A stretch of 64,000 nucleotides of DNA. Origin: Trichosphaerium sp. ATCC 40318. Lineage: Eukaryota; Discosea; Flabellinia; Trichosidae. A program made the translations under genes and the position numbers. The notes under the pieces are model-generated. The model did not search any database and was not told the DNA's origin. It saw nothing but the letters and a program-made list of their open reading frames with translations. Of this stretch, positions 1-11,599 are shown in pieces. The stretch is taken from contig JALMLS010000316.1 in the NCBI GenBank assembly GCA_038496445.1, positions 62,001-126,000 on the forward strand, in the 5' to 3' direction. The stretch's first letter is position 1, and every line of letters begins with the position of its first letter.

Positions 1-1890
1 TTGCCACTGGTTTCAATAACACAGCTTTGAGAACCTCTAAATAATTACTTAGTAAAAAACAGTGCTAATAACTGTAAAAAAAATTGGAGTCATTTTGTGA
101 GGTCATCACGTGATTTAGGTTGTTTTCAAATAATCTTACGGTTTTGAAACTTGTCCAGGCGGACAGTCCATACAAGTTAAACTTCCTAATTGCCCAGCGT
201 AGGTTCCTATTTGGCAAAATAAATCAAACAAAAGACAAAAAAAAACTTTGTTATTTCAAAAGCAGGTACCTGCAGGACAAATATGACAAGTGTTGTCATT
301 GGGTAACGCATGATATCCATAATCACATTTTCTACAGTTAAATACAAGGCCCATATGTTCGAAACCACCAGTAGAAGGACAAACACCTGAAAAGTTAAAA
401 ACATATAATCTTCAAATAGGTTTTTCCTCTGTTCTTTATACGTACTTGTAACATTCTCTGGTATTGTTTGATTCTTATACATGGACAAAATGTGTTGATA
501 TGATAAATCATCTCTGGTCCAGTGGACATATATAAGCGAATGAGGTTCTGTTTTGGATAGAGGTTCCTTTGAGTCCATAAGGTGAAGCAAAAAGAAAAAA
601 AAGTGAAGTCATATCAAAAAAAGTGTAAGAGTCTACCTTTAAAATGAATTTGTTTCGCTCTAAGAATAGACTAGCATCACGTTGGTATATCGTCATAAAT
701 GCGGACTTAGAAACATAGATTGTGCAACCACGGACAATGAACAAAAAGAATACTTGTTGACCTAAACTTTGTTTTTTCTTAGTTCTTGTTTCATCCCACG
801 AGAATGGAGCAAGTGTAGCAGTAGTTGATGTCATCGACCCATCGTTAGCTTTATTATCTACTTGCTTATTTGGGTTCTTGTATATCAAAGTATTATTAAT
901 CACAGACGAAATAGTAGATTCATAAAGCCCTAGTTTAGCAACTAAAGGAAAACGTCATTTAAAAAAAAAAAGAAAAAAAAAGAAGGTACCTTCAACTTGA
1001 AGTGGTGCTTCTACTGTACAGTTTGCTATTTCCAATGATGCTTTAATACCAGATCTTACGTATCCTTGAGATTCGAAGCCAATATGAGAGTCGTAGATTG
1101 AAAGAGAACCATAAGCACCACGAAAGGCAAAATCGAGAGAAGTCAGTGTAACATTTCTCAATGTAATCATCACAGACAGGAACTCTTCAAACCCTTTTTT
1201 ACGAAACACACCTCCTCCAAGGCCAGTAGAAACGCCTAACATTGGATATTTAAATAACAGGCTGTGGCATCGTTAGACAGTACCATCGTATATCACCATA
1301 GGCTCTGTCTTCGAAGAAATGAAGTGCTTCGTTAGTGTTAGTTGGTAAAAATGGAAAAGACGATATAAAAACTGTACTCCACAAAACCCCAGTAATCACG
1401 TGATTGTTACGTACCATATTAATCACAGGTCTTCTTACTTGAGAAGTCTTCCAGTAGACAGCTTTAAAAGTCAAACTGAGGAAGTGATCCCAATAAACTG
1501 ACACAAGGTGTTTAGGTTCGAATACAACATTCCCTTTGACACGTTTAACAACCCGTTATATCCCAATGGATATTCGCACCCCCAACGCATACAACGTAAT
1601 CAACCTCTGTATCATTCTTTGTGGCCTGTTCGATACTGAAATATGGATACTCGCGCGTGCCAAGGTCCTAAAATGAGTTACAAAACAAGTTGAAATGGGT
1701 TTTTATCTTTTTCTTCTAGTTGTAACTTACAGCATCGTGCCCATGCTCATCTATGTATACATCACACCCTTTACAATAAAAATTAGAATAAAACTGTAAA
1801 TCGACAATTATTCGTACCGTAAGCATCCATAGAAGAAACAAGAGGAGCAAAAATGGATAAATAGAAAAGTGTTAAAGGTATCAAAGCCAT
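1..1890 (-). CDS. Secreted or surface protein, beta-helix-like with Cys-rich tail; partial (runs off the left edge)
   Basis: Multi-exon minus-strand gene whose 3' end lies outside the window. The start at 1890 opens a clear signal peptide (MALIPLTLFYLSIFAPLVSS). The next exon, near 1740-1780, reads CDVYIDEHGHDA. Exons around 961-1230 and 507-900 carry Asn/Ser-rich strands such as YGSLSIYDSHIGFESQ and ASLEIANCTVEAP, which look like parallel beta-helix rungs. The exon at about 280-375 gives a Cys-rich segment (CPSTGGFEHMGLVFNCRKCD, then CHICPAG) typical of extracellular GCC2/GCC3 or EGF-like tails. It is probably a large adhesion or surface protein. Several exon joins could not be fixed, so I infer a family type rather than a function. 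Confidence 0.55.
105..114. promoter_or_regulatory. Palindrome ATCACGTGAT (1 of at least 9)
   Basis: Perfect 10-bp palindrome with an E-box-like CACGTG core. Other perfect copies: 1395, 2749, 2850, 4164, 29795, 50301, 52772 and 58911. Nearly all lie in introns or between genes. Confidence 0.6.
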
Positions 1891-2300
1891 TGCAGATGAG
1901 TTTAAATGAAATTTCTGTGATTAAGCGAAAGCATCGCTAATACGACTTTTCGGAACACGTGATCAAAAGCTATATCTAAAGCAAATGCTGTGGGTGCGTT
2001 TGGGGATACTATGTCCTGGTACAATCCGGATTTTCAAAGGGCAAATGTACTGGTTGTTCCGCGAATAAACCTACATTATCAACTACCTTAGCGCTTTTTA
2101 TGACAAGTACTAGGTTGACAAAAAACTGTCGCAGTTATAAATGCATACTAGAAGGTATATTTACGCACTCATTTAACCAAAATCGTACTGGTGCGCGTGT
2201 CATTGGTGACCTATACACGTGAAAGTCTTAGCTGGTTTTTTTTTTCACAGTACTTTATTTGACTAGTTGTGCTTGCTATTGTAGGGCTGTAAATACAACA

Positions 2301-3539
2301 ATGGCTTGCTCTGATTTTCTCTGCTGGTAATATAGTTCATACATCGTTTTTAGTGCGTTTGCCATGCTAATATTAAAAATACAGGAGAGGTAAATTATAC
2401 TTGCCACTCCGAGTAGTAAAGTATGTTATCATGGCTATTAACTTATGCTTCTTTGTTCTTGGTTTCATTCTCATCGGTACCGGGGTACGTAAGATAACGT
2501 AGAAGACTTCAGTTGTAGTTACACAACACGAGATTTTCCATATCAACCCAGAACTTTCCGTTTCGTTTTTCACTCAAATACAATTGCTTGATTTCTTCCA
2601 CGTGCGTTTTATAACGTTTACATAGGCTTACGCATACTCCTACGGTGAACTTGGCGCTTTCGTTACAATACCTTCACTTGCGCTCGGTATTATCATTATA
2701 GGCGCCGTCATGGTTTCGCTATCGTTTTTAGGATGCTGCAGGTACAAAATCACGTGATTTTGAAAAAACTTTCTCTAATAAGATTTTGTTCCATTTAGTT
2801 CATACGTTCAAAGTAGACTGTTGTTGAGTACGTAGTTTTTTTTTTAAAGATCACGTGATATGTTTCTGTTTACGTATTTTTTTCAACAGCTGTGTTCTTT
2901 GTTATGATCATTGTTGTCTTGATCGCTCAAATATCATGTGCCATTGCAGCTACAGCGTTCGTACGTTATTCTTCAAACATACTGCATTTTCAAAAAAAAA
3001 CCTTTCTTGTATATCTACTAACACCAGCTGTTTAGTCCGGTCAAGTTGAAGTACGTTACATTTCATCGCATTATTTAGGAACATGTGGCTCATATGCCAT
3101 GTCTAGGGATGGGTTCGTGATGGCTATTCATCAATAGATAACAAAACTAAAGATTATTTGCTCAAAGAATTTCATTGTTGTGGTTTCCAATCTCCTTCAG
3201 ATGACAGTAAGCCCATATCATAGTAGCATCTATGTATTAAACTAAGTGAATGTAGTGGCTTTCTGTGGAAATCAAACTGAAGCGTCAAACTATCCAGGAT
3301 GCTATGATGTATTAACAGATTTCATAAAGGGCAAGCTAAAAGCACTCGAAGTTGCTGCTGGTGTTCTTGGATTTCTAGAAGTGATATGCTTGATTCTTTC
3401 TTGCGTTTTATGCACTAGGATGCCTAGTAGGAATGATGCTAGGTGGGAGGAAAGAAAGCTGTTATGGAATAAGCGTATGGAAGGAACATCTAATGATTTT
3501 GATTCGAACTCAAATTCTATACGAGACAATAACTTGTGA
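2301..3539 (+). CDS. Tetraspanin
   Basis: Multi-exon gene starting MACSDFLC at 2301. Successive exons encode hydrophobic segments: TM1 YVIMAINLCFFVLGFILIGTG (about 2435), TM2 LGIIIIGAVMVSLSFLGCC (about 2680), TM3 AVFFVMIIVVLIAQISCAIA (about 2890) and TM4 LEVAAGVLGFLEVICLILSC (about 3345). The loop between TM3 and TM4 holds the diagnostic CCG motif (FHCCGFQSPSDD) plus further cysteines (FCGN, PGCYD), as in the large extracellular loop of tetraspanins. The short hydrophilic tail ends at the TAA of codons NNL-stop. These proteins organise plasma-membrane microdomains. Introns begin GTACGT or GTAA, and two contain the palindrome ATCACGTGAT. The identification is secure; the exact exon borders are approximate. 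Confidence 0.85.
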
Positions 3540-4320
3540 GAAACAAAATTGTCTTCAAAAAACATAAGTACAAGAACTTGCCAATAAATAAATTTGTTTC
3601 TGATACAGGGCTCAGCTAGTTCCACGAGAACTTTCGCATGGACAGTCAGTTTACTTGTTACTTTCACGTTACTGAAGCTAACTATAAGTGTAACTGTTAA
3701 ATGGCGTTTGATAAGGACTAGTTTGTTACTAACTTTGGTGAGTTGCAATTCAATCAACGACAGATTACAACTTGTGCAAGACATCGATCCAATAAATGGA
3801 TATCTGGCTGCATCGGGTTGGTTCATTGGGAGCATTGAATGCTACAATGAGCGACTATCTTGGCTGCTTCCCAGTTGCTAAGTTATACGACAACGCAAAG
3901 TTCAGCAAACGTAACAAGGATTAGCTTTCGAACCAACGGTTTGAACTTAAGAAAAAACAATAAGTTACCTGAACCTTACACTAAAAATACATTTTACAAT
4001 GGCATAGTAATAAGTAATTATAAAAGCATCCTACTAGCTGGACCTTCATAGCTTCCAGTTATACGTGCAACAACATCCATAACGAAAGTACGTTTACAAC
4101 GTTTCTTTACGCAAACCGCATTAAGAGTAGTCACAGAGACAGAAAAAATTGCTTAACTCGTACATCACGTGATTTTGGTAGCTAAATATCAAGAAATTTC
4201 GAATCAAGCTAAACACGTGATCTAGGTTCTCAATGAGTTCGCTCAAAGCATGATGTCAATATTTATTGAACAAAAGTGGCTTGACTGTTAAAATCACTAA
4301 GTATATAAAATGGGTGAGGA
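3540..4320. other. Intergenic, no confident gene
   Basis: About 780 bp between the tetraspanin and the convergent hydrolase gene. Open frames on both strands are short, lack recognisable motifs and overlap one another. It holds a perfect ATCACGTGAT at 4164-4173 and a related AACACGTGAT near 4212. Confidence 0.4.
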
Positions 4321-4323
4321 TAT

Positions 4324-6579
4324 TTAAATTGTTACTTTGCCAGCTGGTACAAATCCTTCTGGTAGGAAAGCCTTGTCTACACGGTACAACTTCTCGGCAA
4401 TACCAAAGTATCCCAAATACTCGCATTCATCAGGGGTAGTATCATAGTGATAATGACCTAGGTGGGAACAAACAGTTAAGCGTATTAAAAAAAAAGAGAA
4501 AAAACAATCTAAAATTTGAACGAAAAGAACAGTACAGTGGCTTTGCGGTATATAGAACGACAAAAATGTTTTTCTAGAGCTCTAAATGGGCGTCTAAATA
4601 GGGACACTCTTTCATAAATTTACTGTAAAGAAAGATTTGAGGAAAAAAGTTTCCAGAAGCAAACTTCAGTTTTATTTGTAACTGACTACTAATATTACCT
4701 GCGTGGTTATTCTCAGCGCTTGTGAAAAAGTGAGTATGCTCTACACGTAGTTCTAACCCCATATTTTGCGTAACCTACATGCGAAAAACAATAAGAATAT
4801 GTACAAGCAACAACAAAACAGCACCTGAACGCTTAGACAAGTTGCAGGAGCTGGTACTTCATACCAATTGAGCCAATCATCGACGATTTCTTGACTAACC
4901 AAGTCTTGCTATTATTTAACGTTAAACAAGTAAAATAGGAAGCTATGTACGTACTTGAGGAAAGCAAGGCATAACGTGCGCTTTTAATTTCCCTTGCAAT
5001 AATTGAAATACGCTGAAAGAAAAAATAAGACGTTCTTGACATTGTATGCAATAGTCTCCTACCCTCCAAGTGCTACTGGATTATCGCCGTATTTCTTGAT
5101 GAGACCTTGTCTCATACATGTAATAAGAGATTTCGTCTTTCCTGTACGGACCTTGACATGTACTTTGATTACCTTGTTTATTGTTAGTTCCCTCAGCGTA
5201 CATTTACAATAACCGGTATACCTTTCCTGCACAACCTTTACTGCCAAATAAATTTGCCATTGCAGAAACATCATTACCTTAAGCTCTGTTAATTAACAAG
5301 AAAGCAACAGTAGCTTGTACTTGGATACATGCGCTGTAAAACAAGTAAGCAACGTGCTGTAACTTAATAAAAGCAACGCACCTGAACACACGAGCCATCT
5401 TCAGCGACTTCAGCAGAGCGAGTTTTTATTTGTTTTGTTCCAATATTGGTATTAGGTGCTAACTCCCTACATGCACGTTATATGTGACAGCAAAAAGGAT
5501 AGTGGACATGCCGGGCTTCGATCCCAGTACCTGTCGCATGCGAAGCGACCGTGATACCAATTACACCACACGCCCATTTTAATTAATTACCTTTTGAAAG
5601 CTGTGGCGGTTTTAAAACAAATTTAAATTTCGCTTCCCACTGGCTACCAAGCCCACTACACAACTTTAAATGTATTGCACCCAGTTTTTCTTCACAAACC
5701 CGTTAGCTACGTATAGTGTAAATGCTTATAAAACCCCACCAGCTTTAAAGGAAAATAATTAAAATGGGCGTGTGGTGTAATTGGTATCACGGTCGCTTCG
5801 CATGCGACAGGTACCACACGCCACAAAATAATGACGACTTGAGTACTAGAGGGAAGAAACAAAAGTTCAAGGGAGTACGGGGTACCAACAGCGTAGAATT
5901 TAGTGGCATTCCAAAAAAAAAATGAAAAATTGATTGTTATTTCGTACCCATTGTCGCCAATTATCTTTGGTGAAGCAGCTCCAGCACCAATGAAAAATCC
6001 GCCTTCACACGTGTCAGAACGCTATTACAAATTGGTTATAGAGCGCACCTGGCATGCCCACACGCCTAGGCATAAGTAAGCGAAGGGAAAAAGATTATTA
6101 TTCGATCAAATAGTAATGGCGTTTTTTATCGAAACTTGGCGTTTTTGTTTTGTCTGACGCTCGGTACAGCAATTCCACTTAAAAAAATACGTACTTGGCG
6201 AGTTCTTCAATATCCCATTGTTTTAATCTTAAATTAGTGAACACAACAACCAGGCAATATCATATTGCGTACGGTACGTGGTTAATAGGGTAGTCCATGT
6301 TTTTGACACCGCCAACGTCCAAAATACAATTGTCGCCGCAGATACCCTTTGCAGCCAAATCCCATGGTGGGGAACTAAGATCTGGGCAATCTACAATTGC
6401 TACTTCTACCTTGTAAACTGTTAATTATCCAAACATGAATTTAAGGTTATTACCTCCTTGTAGTTCGCTTTCAAAGCGGTTTGTAAAGTTTCTACCACTT
6501 CTTCCATTGGTGGCATATGTAGCTCCTTAACAATCATGTTACGCACCAATTTCGAACCGAGAGGTCGTTTGGTTGCCAT
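4324..6579 (-). CDS. C11orf54-like ester hydrolase (DUF1907 family)
   Basis: Multi-exon gene starting MATKRPLGSKLVRNMIVKEL at 6579. Exons in order give VDCPDLSSPPWDLAAKGICG and DVGGVKNMDYPI (6290-6420), FFIGAGAASPKIIGDNG (about 5960-6020), NTNIGTKQIKTRSAEVAEDG (about 5390-5455), AMANLFGSKGCAGK (about 5225-5270), VIKVHVKVRTGK and MRQGLIKKYGDNP (about 5060-5180), LELRVEHTHFF (about 4730) and HYHYDTTPDECEYLGYFGIA (about 4395-4455). This order and the His-rich HTHFF/HYHYDTTPD motifs match the human C11orf54 zinc-binding ester hydrolase family along its length. One intron, about 5480-5850, contains a same-strand tRNA-Ala gene and an opposite-strand tRNA fragment. The exon between GDNG and NTNIG is uncertain. 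Confidence 0.85.
5503..5575 (-). tRNA. tRNA-Ala (anticodon CGC), nested in a protein-gene intron
   Basis: The reverse complement folds as a 73-nt cloverleaf: acceptor GGGCGTG/CATGTCC with discriminator A, D arm GTG...CAC, anticodon arm GTCGC-TTCGCAT-GCGAC with anticodon CGC at 5540-5542, variable loop AGGTA, and T arm CTGGG-ATCGAAG-CCCGG. The 5' end resembles eukaryotic tRNA-Ala. The A box (TGGTGTAATTGG) is good; the B box (GGATCGAAGCC) departs from the consensus at the second T. There is no intron and no encoded CCA. It sits on the same strand as, and inside an intron of, the ester hydrolase gene. Confidence 0.85.
5766..5813 (+). pseudogene. Truncated tRNA-Ala copy (5' half), copy 1
   Basis: Identical to the first 48 nt of the tRNA-Ala gene (acceptor 5' strand, D arm, anticodon arm, AGGTA), then diverges completely; the T arm and 3' acceptor strand are missing. 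The preceding AAAATAATTAAAAT block matches the flank of the intact tRNA. It is inverted relative to the intact gene, about 190 bp away, in the same host intron. Confidence 0.85.
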
Positions 6580-6823
6580 AGTTGGTTATTAGATAGAGTA
6601 TGACCAAGCAAGATTTTTTGGTCCAAAACTGAGCTCGTGGTATGCATTATATACGGCATACTAACTGCTTGTTCTCTAAGAATAAGGTCCAAAAAACTTT
6701 GCAACTGCTGTGAACAACATCATTCTCTCGGGAGACTTAGTTATCAGCCGCTACAGGGTGCACAAGCAAAATTGGTTAAACTTAACACGTGGAAAATGAG
6801 CTTAATACGTTCAGCATAATTAG

Positions 6824-7700
6824 ATGATCTTATCACGTATTCCACACAAATTACGTGCTCACATAGCGGCTGGATCTCGTTCTAAACGTCCAGTTTGCAA
6901 AAACGGACAAACACATCATGTAGTTACCAGATCGCGTCAAAACGTTATGCAACCCTCACAATACGCCAATTATCACCGCAGCACGTTCTTAGCTCACTCA
7001 CCAAAACCCAAAGTCCCTTTAACAGACGAAAATTCGTATGATTATGTTTGAAACGTATTGTTTAACCGTACTAGAGCCATGGTACATTTCTTGCTAAAAG
7101 ATGGAACAAAACAATCTGTACGAGGCCTTTACGGTACCCACGTACTAGATTTAGCACACCAGAATGATATTGAACTCGAAGGAGCGTGCGAAGGTAAAAA
7201 ACGATCATTTGTGTTCTCTACCATACCACCTACGCGCTGGTAATTACCTAGTACTAATATGACATAGCTTCTCTTGCTTGTTCAACATGCCACGTTATTG
7301 TCAAAAAAGATTACTTTGATAAACTACCAGAGGCAGTAGAAGAGGTATAAAACGCTTCAATGCCACAACAAAAAATTCAGAGCAATTTTTCCGCTTTTCT
7401 CAAAAGACAACCTTTTTTTTCTTTGTTTATTGTTCATTTTCTACTCTCTCCTGTTCCTCACCTTGTATTCAGGAAGATGATATGCTTGACTTGGCATTTG
7501 GTTTAACAGAAACGTATGTATTATTTTACTGCAAACTAAGATATCTCTTCTTTGGGCTTGTGCTTATTACTTTGTTTTTTTTTAGTTCCAGACTTGGATG
7601 TCAAATAATTTTAACGAAAGAGCTAGATGGGATTGAACTAACACTACCTCAAGCCACACGTAACTTTGCAGTTGATGGATATGTACCAAAACCTCATTAA
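6824..7700 (+). CDS. Mitochondrial [2Fe-2S] ferredoxin (adrenodoxin type)
   Basis: Starts [20 protein letters not shown] at 6824, a basic, Ser-rich leader suited to mitochondrial import. A 39-bp intron (about 7044-7082) removes the in-frame TGA and joins DENS to [20 protein letters not shown]. The next join gives the cluster loop [20 protein letters not shown], and the last exon supplies the partner signature region [20 protein letters not shown], so all four cysteine ligands (CxxxxxCxxC...C) are present. The C-terminus [11 protein letters not shown] is typical of FDX1/FDX2. These proteins carry electrons for Fe-S cluster assembly or related mitochondrial pathways. The gene is divergent from the hydrolase, with about 245 bp between starts. 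Confidence 0.88.
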
Positions 7701-7835
7701 ACACTTAGATAACAATCAATGAGAAAAAAACCCGAAAACCTAAATGACAAAAAAGATATAAACCTACGGCCAAAACAGCTAGTTAAACACGTGCCTAATT
7801 TGTAATAAACAAACTATCTGCTTACACCAAATATC

Positions 7836-8724
7836 TCATTTAGTACTATTTGGTTTACGGGAACGGGTAGAGGGGTAGGGGACAACAAGTACGTGCAACT
7901 TGTGGCTGTATAGTTGCGGCACAGGATGATTCATAACTTCAAGACAACACGGCTGGCTACTGTTAAGAACAACATGGGGTACTTACTTGAGGTTTCTCGT
8001 ACGCAGCATTCCACAATGCATATTCGATAGAACCCGACTTCAAACTGAGCAATGAAGCGCGAGAAAAAGCGTCACAGCTTTCAAAAGATAAATAATTAAA
8101 ATGGGCGTGTGGTGTAATTGGTATCACGGTCGCTTCGCATGCAACAGGTATAATTTGGAAAAAAACTGGCAAAATACTGGTTTCTCTTTATCTTGTTCGT
8201 AGATTCAGGGGAGATCCACGTGCAAACAATCGGTATGTATAACTGGAAGTGCTTTATCCGTTACTTACGAAAAAGATCTGAGCTGGCCACTCTTCAAAAC
8301 TATTATAGCAATTGTAAGACGTGCAATGAGGACAATAAATAATGTCAGGAAGAATAGGTTGCTTTGTATTGCTTTGTGTTGTTCCATGCTCTTATTGTTG
8401 CAGAAAATAGAATAGAAGTTAAAATTGATTCATGCACATCAATTCACTTATTTGACCACATGTAAAATTTTCAAGAAAGTTCCAGAAACATGCGTAGTAG
8501 ACTATCGGTACAGTGGACTCTAAATGATTGTAATTGGGCGCCAGTTGCACAAGGAACTTAAGCACATCGTTAATATGGTTACAGATTGGGATGCCACTTA
8601 ATAAGAATGAAAAATGTTTGCTGAAAGAAACTCACGTATTTGGGAGAACGTGCTACTATAAAAATAACTTCGCTAACCCTTTTATACACAATGATACATA
8701 CACTTCAGATTTGTGTAGCACCAT
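7836..8724 (-). CDS. Unrecognised Cys-containing protein, multi-exon
   Basis: Reading on the minus strand, good coding exons occur in order: GIPICNHINDVLKFLVQLAP, NYNHLESTVPIVYYACFWNF and LENFTCGQISELMCM (about 8435-8600); HGTTQSNTKQPILPDIIYCP and HCTSYNCYNSFEEWPAQIFF (about 8265-8385); AFSRASLLSLKSGSIEYALW and NAAYEKPQ (about 7985-8085); and SQPCCLEVMNHPVPQLYSHK, ending NSTK-stop at 7836. The first ATG, at 8724, is only a candidate start. The spaced cysteines suggest a secreted or lumenal protein; the first exon faintly recalls a saposin-like helix bundle, which is a weak guess. A tRNA-Ala half copy lies in its second intron. The 5' end faces the secreted Cys-rich gene at 8811, so the two may share a promoter. 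Confidence 0.45.
8066..8150 (+). pseudogene. Truncated tRNA-Ala copy with 5' flank, copy 2
   Basis: Positions 8103-8150 repeat the first 48 nt of the tRNA-Ala gene with one change in the anticodon stem (GCAAC for GCGAC), then break into unrelated sequence. The 35 nt upstream, from AGCGTCACAGCTTTC on, are shared almost exactly with copy 3 and with the flank of the intact gene. There is no T arm or B box, so no functional tRNA is expected. Confidence 0.85.
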
Positions 8725-8810
8725 TCTTGAATAGCAAGTTCACAAGTGTCAACTATAAGTCAATTCTGTTATTTTTCATTTTTTTTATCATTTCACACGT
8801 GACAACACAA

Positions 8811-10440
8811 ATGCTTCGCGTATCTATCATTGCTATTCTCTGCGTACTTCTTACACTTGTTTTGGCCCGTAACAAGCGTACGTTAGCGCCTTCTCTTTAT
8901 CTCGTGTGTTGTGTAACACAGAAGTCTAGTCGCTTTGCCAGAGTGTAAATTCGTACCTTGTGATAACAACAACCAATGTGGAAGCTTCGCTGGTAACTGT
9001 ACAAAGTGTAACTCAACAGGATTTTGCGACTACGGTACCTGATCTTTTACCTATTGTTTTTCAACTATTAACACTAAACTCAGGTGGCGGTTGTGGCAAA
9101 ACATGTAGTGCGTCTTTTTTGTATTTTACAGAAAAATTCGTGGTTCCTATTTTTTGTCTGAGTCTGTTTTAACGCTAAATTCAGAGGTAACAAGCGATTG
9201 TAATCAAGCTGAAGACTGTAAATTCTGCAAAGACGGCGTATGTACATCTTCTGGTTCCTGCGGTGCTTACTGCTCTCAACAAAGCGACTGCGTACAAGCA
9301 GCTGGTACGAAAAGCATTTTATTAGTGTTTTAAGAAATTGGCATGCTCTCCCAATGTCGTTTTGTGATTTTTTCTGTTTGTAACCAATTGTCATCTTTAA
9401 ATTTCTGTTTATCCCGTTATGAACGATTTTAACAACTTATTTAGACTGTGGCTTTTGTATTAACAATATGTGCGTCTCTCAATGCGCCAGTCCATGTGCC
9501 GAAGGTTCGTAACCTCTTTCTAAACTTTTTCGCACGTGATAGCTTCATTAACTCTTTTATTCTTTTCTTTAAGACTCTAACTGTAACTACGCTGGGTACG
9601 TTCGCTTAGAATATTTTAAAACAAAAGCAGAAGTCACTTACGGCTCTTTAGGTCTACTTGTCCTTTCTGCGAAAACTTCATTTGTCAAAAAGGCGGTTGC
9701 GGATCAAAATGTGGTTCAGAGAGCGATTGCGCACGTTATGGTGGCGATTGTAAGTTATGTACAAACTACCCTGAATTGGGTTACGCCATGTGCACATCTG
9801 GATGTAACATGAAGTGCTCAGAAGACTCAGAATGCGCTGGATTCAGCACTAACTGCGGTAAGCCTAACTAAACTTAAACGAAAGACGCTTACTCTGATAT
9901 CTAAGGTACCTGTAACACAACCACCCACTTGTGCGAAAGCGGTACTTGTGGTACCAAATGTAACAGTAACAACGGATGGTACAATCTTGTTTGTTTTTGT
10001 ATTTCGTTTTTGTATGGTTTTCTTTTGATTTATTAACTCTTGTCCTCCAGTGAAAATTCGCCAAAGGATTCTTGCTCAAGATGTTACCAAGGTGAATGTA
10101 CTAAAGGATTAGAGTGCTTCAGCAAGTGCACAGGTATTTTACAAAGTCACATTCATCAAGAACTTTATTAACGAAACAATAGTTAACTCTGACTGTGACC
10201 AAACTGGTGACTGTGTTGTATGCAGTTCACGTGGATTCTGTCTCAGTGTTGAAAAAGCTCAACATGTTGACAATCTATCTGAACAAGAAGCTCTGTACGA
10301 TACTTTCTTCTGGAGTTTTATTTTTTTTTTGTCACGTTTTTTTTCACGTGATTTGTTTTTTTGACCATCAGCAAAGGTATACTCATTTATTTTTTAGTTT
10401 GTGGATTGCTGAGCAAACACAAGAAAATGTTCAAGCATAA
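8811..10440 (+). CDS. Secreted cysteine-rich repeat protein
   Basis: Starts MLRVSIIAILCVLLTLVLA at 8811, a strong signal peptide. Later exons are almost entirely short Cys repeats: CKFVPCDNNNQCGSFAGNCT (about 8945), SDCNQAEDCKFCKDGVCTSS (about 9200), DCGFCINNMCVSQCASPCAE (about 9445), ENFICQKGGCGSKCGSESDC (about 9675), GCNMKCSEDSECAGFSTNCG (about 9800), CNTTTHLCESGTCGTKC (about 9915), SCSRCYQGECTKGLECFSKC (about 10075) and SDCDQTGDCVVCSSRGFCLS (about 10195). The pattern C-x2-C-x4-C-x2-C...C-x3-C repeats with each exon, suggesting growth by exon duplication. There is no membrane anchor; the last exon is probably LWIAEQTQENVQA. It is a secreted matrix or defence-type protein of unknown role. 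Confidence 0.7.
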
Positions 10441-10507
10441 GTACAATGAGAATAAAACTAATAAAGACTTTTATTCAAAAAAAAATTGTTTAAAGTTTGT
10501 GGTGTAT

Positions 10508-11478
10508 CTATAAATCGCTTTTCCTTTGAATAGCTGCAATCTCATCGAGAATCTCCTTTTCTTGAGGCGCGATTTTTCTCTGAAGAAAAAGGTTAGTTGG
10601 TGAAATAAGATTAAGAAGAAGAATACTCACAGCATCTTCTAAGTGCTCTAGTGCAGTCTCGTCGTCTTCTTCATGACGAGCAATTATACCCAAACTCCAG
10701 TGAGGTACCCACTCGTCTTTATCAAGAGTAGTCAGAGCGTTAAAGACATCTCTTGCGTTAGCATACTCCTCTAAAAAAACAGTTAAAAAAACTTTCAGTG
10801 CGAGAAAGAGGTTCGTTTTTGATTTGTGCTTTATTTTTGAACTAGCGTACTCAATTCAATATACGTGGCACCCAAATTATAATACGCCCTAAGGTTCGTA
10901 CGGTCACCTTCATAAGCTTTGGCAAAGGAAAGCACGGCAGATTTATAGTCACCGCTCTGCTGTTGCGCAAGTCCCAAATTATACCTACCCAAAAAAGAGT
11001 TTAATCACGTGGGTAAACATCGATTATGGCATCGAGTACTTTTTTACTTATCAGTAAAACTAAACGTACCACATTGGAGGTTCATTCGCCTTTGTTATCG
11101 CTGTTTTATAGTGTTTAATCGCTGTACTGAGCTTTCCTGCTTGGTGGTACCTAAAAGAACCTATTTAGCCAACATACTAACCCATTATGATATCTTACGC
11201 TACTGCGGCATTATAGAGTATGGTGGCGTTCTCTCCCTGTATTTCTAACGCTTGTTCATATAACTTTATTGCCTCCTCTATTTGATCAGCGAAATGCTCT
11301 TCTTGCGCAGCTCTAGGTACTGTAAAGCGAATGCGTAACACGTGTCATCTTTTGTGACGTATTATTCTACGTACAAGAAGTACTCATGTGCTGACTCTTC
11401 AGTGTCTTCTGAGTCCTCAGGGTGTGCGAATACACAAAAAGCCAGAAGTAGCGCCAACAAGAAAAATACAAATTTCAT
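10508..11478 (-). CDS. Secretory-pathway TPR-repeat protein
   Basis: Starts MKFVFFLLALLLAFCVFAHP at 11478, a clear signal peptide followed by an acidic stretch (EDSEDTEESAHEYF). Exons then give TPR-like helices: EAIKLYEQALEIQGENATIL (about 11240), AIKHYKTAITKANEPPMWYN (about 11100), LGLAQQQSGDYKSAVLSFAK (about 10950), LRAYYNLGATYIELSTLEEY (about 10850), ANARDVFNALTTLDKDEWVP (about 10730), LGIIARHEEDDETALEHLED (about 10650) and the C-terminus IAPQEKEILDEIAAIQRKSD. The 34-residue spacing and the W/LG/Y/A/F/P positions are those of tetratricopeptide repeats. A lumenal or secreted scaffolding role is inferred; no catalytic domain is seen. Confidence 0.75.
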
Positions 11479-11599
11479 TTTGAACCAATCTGACTTTTAT
11501 CGTTGCAATACTTAACTTTTTTTCTCAAACGACCAATGGTAAAAACCTGCTAGTGGTAGTAGACAAAATTAGTGAACTTGTGATAGCAACAATATCATC

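Noticed and set aside
207-590. 127-codon minus-strand frame with hydrophobic stretches
   Set aside because: It crosses splice sites and lies out of frame with the Cys-rich exon of the beta-helix gene; its hydrophobicity comes from the wrong frame.
3302-3835. 177-codon minus-strand frame overlapping the tetraspanin last exon
   Set aside because: Antisense to clear tetraspanin coding sequence and without any domain.
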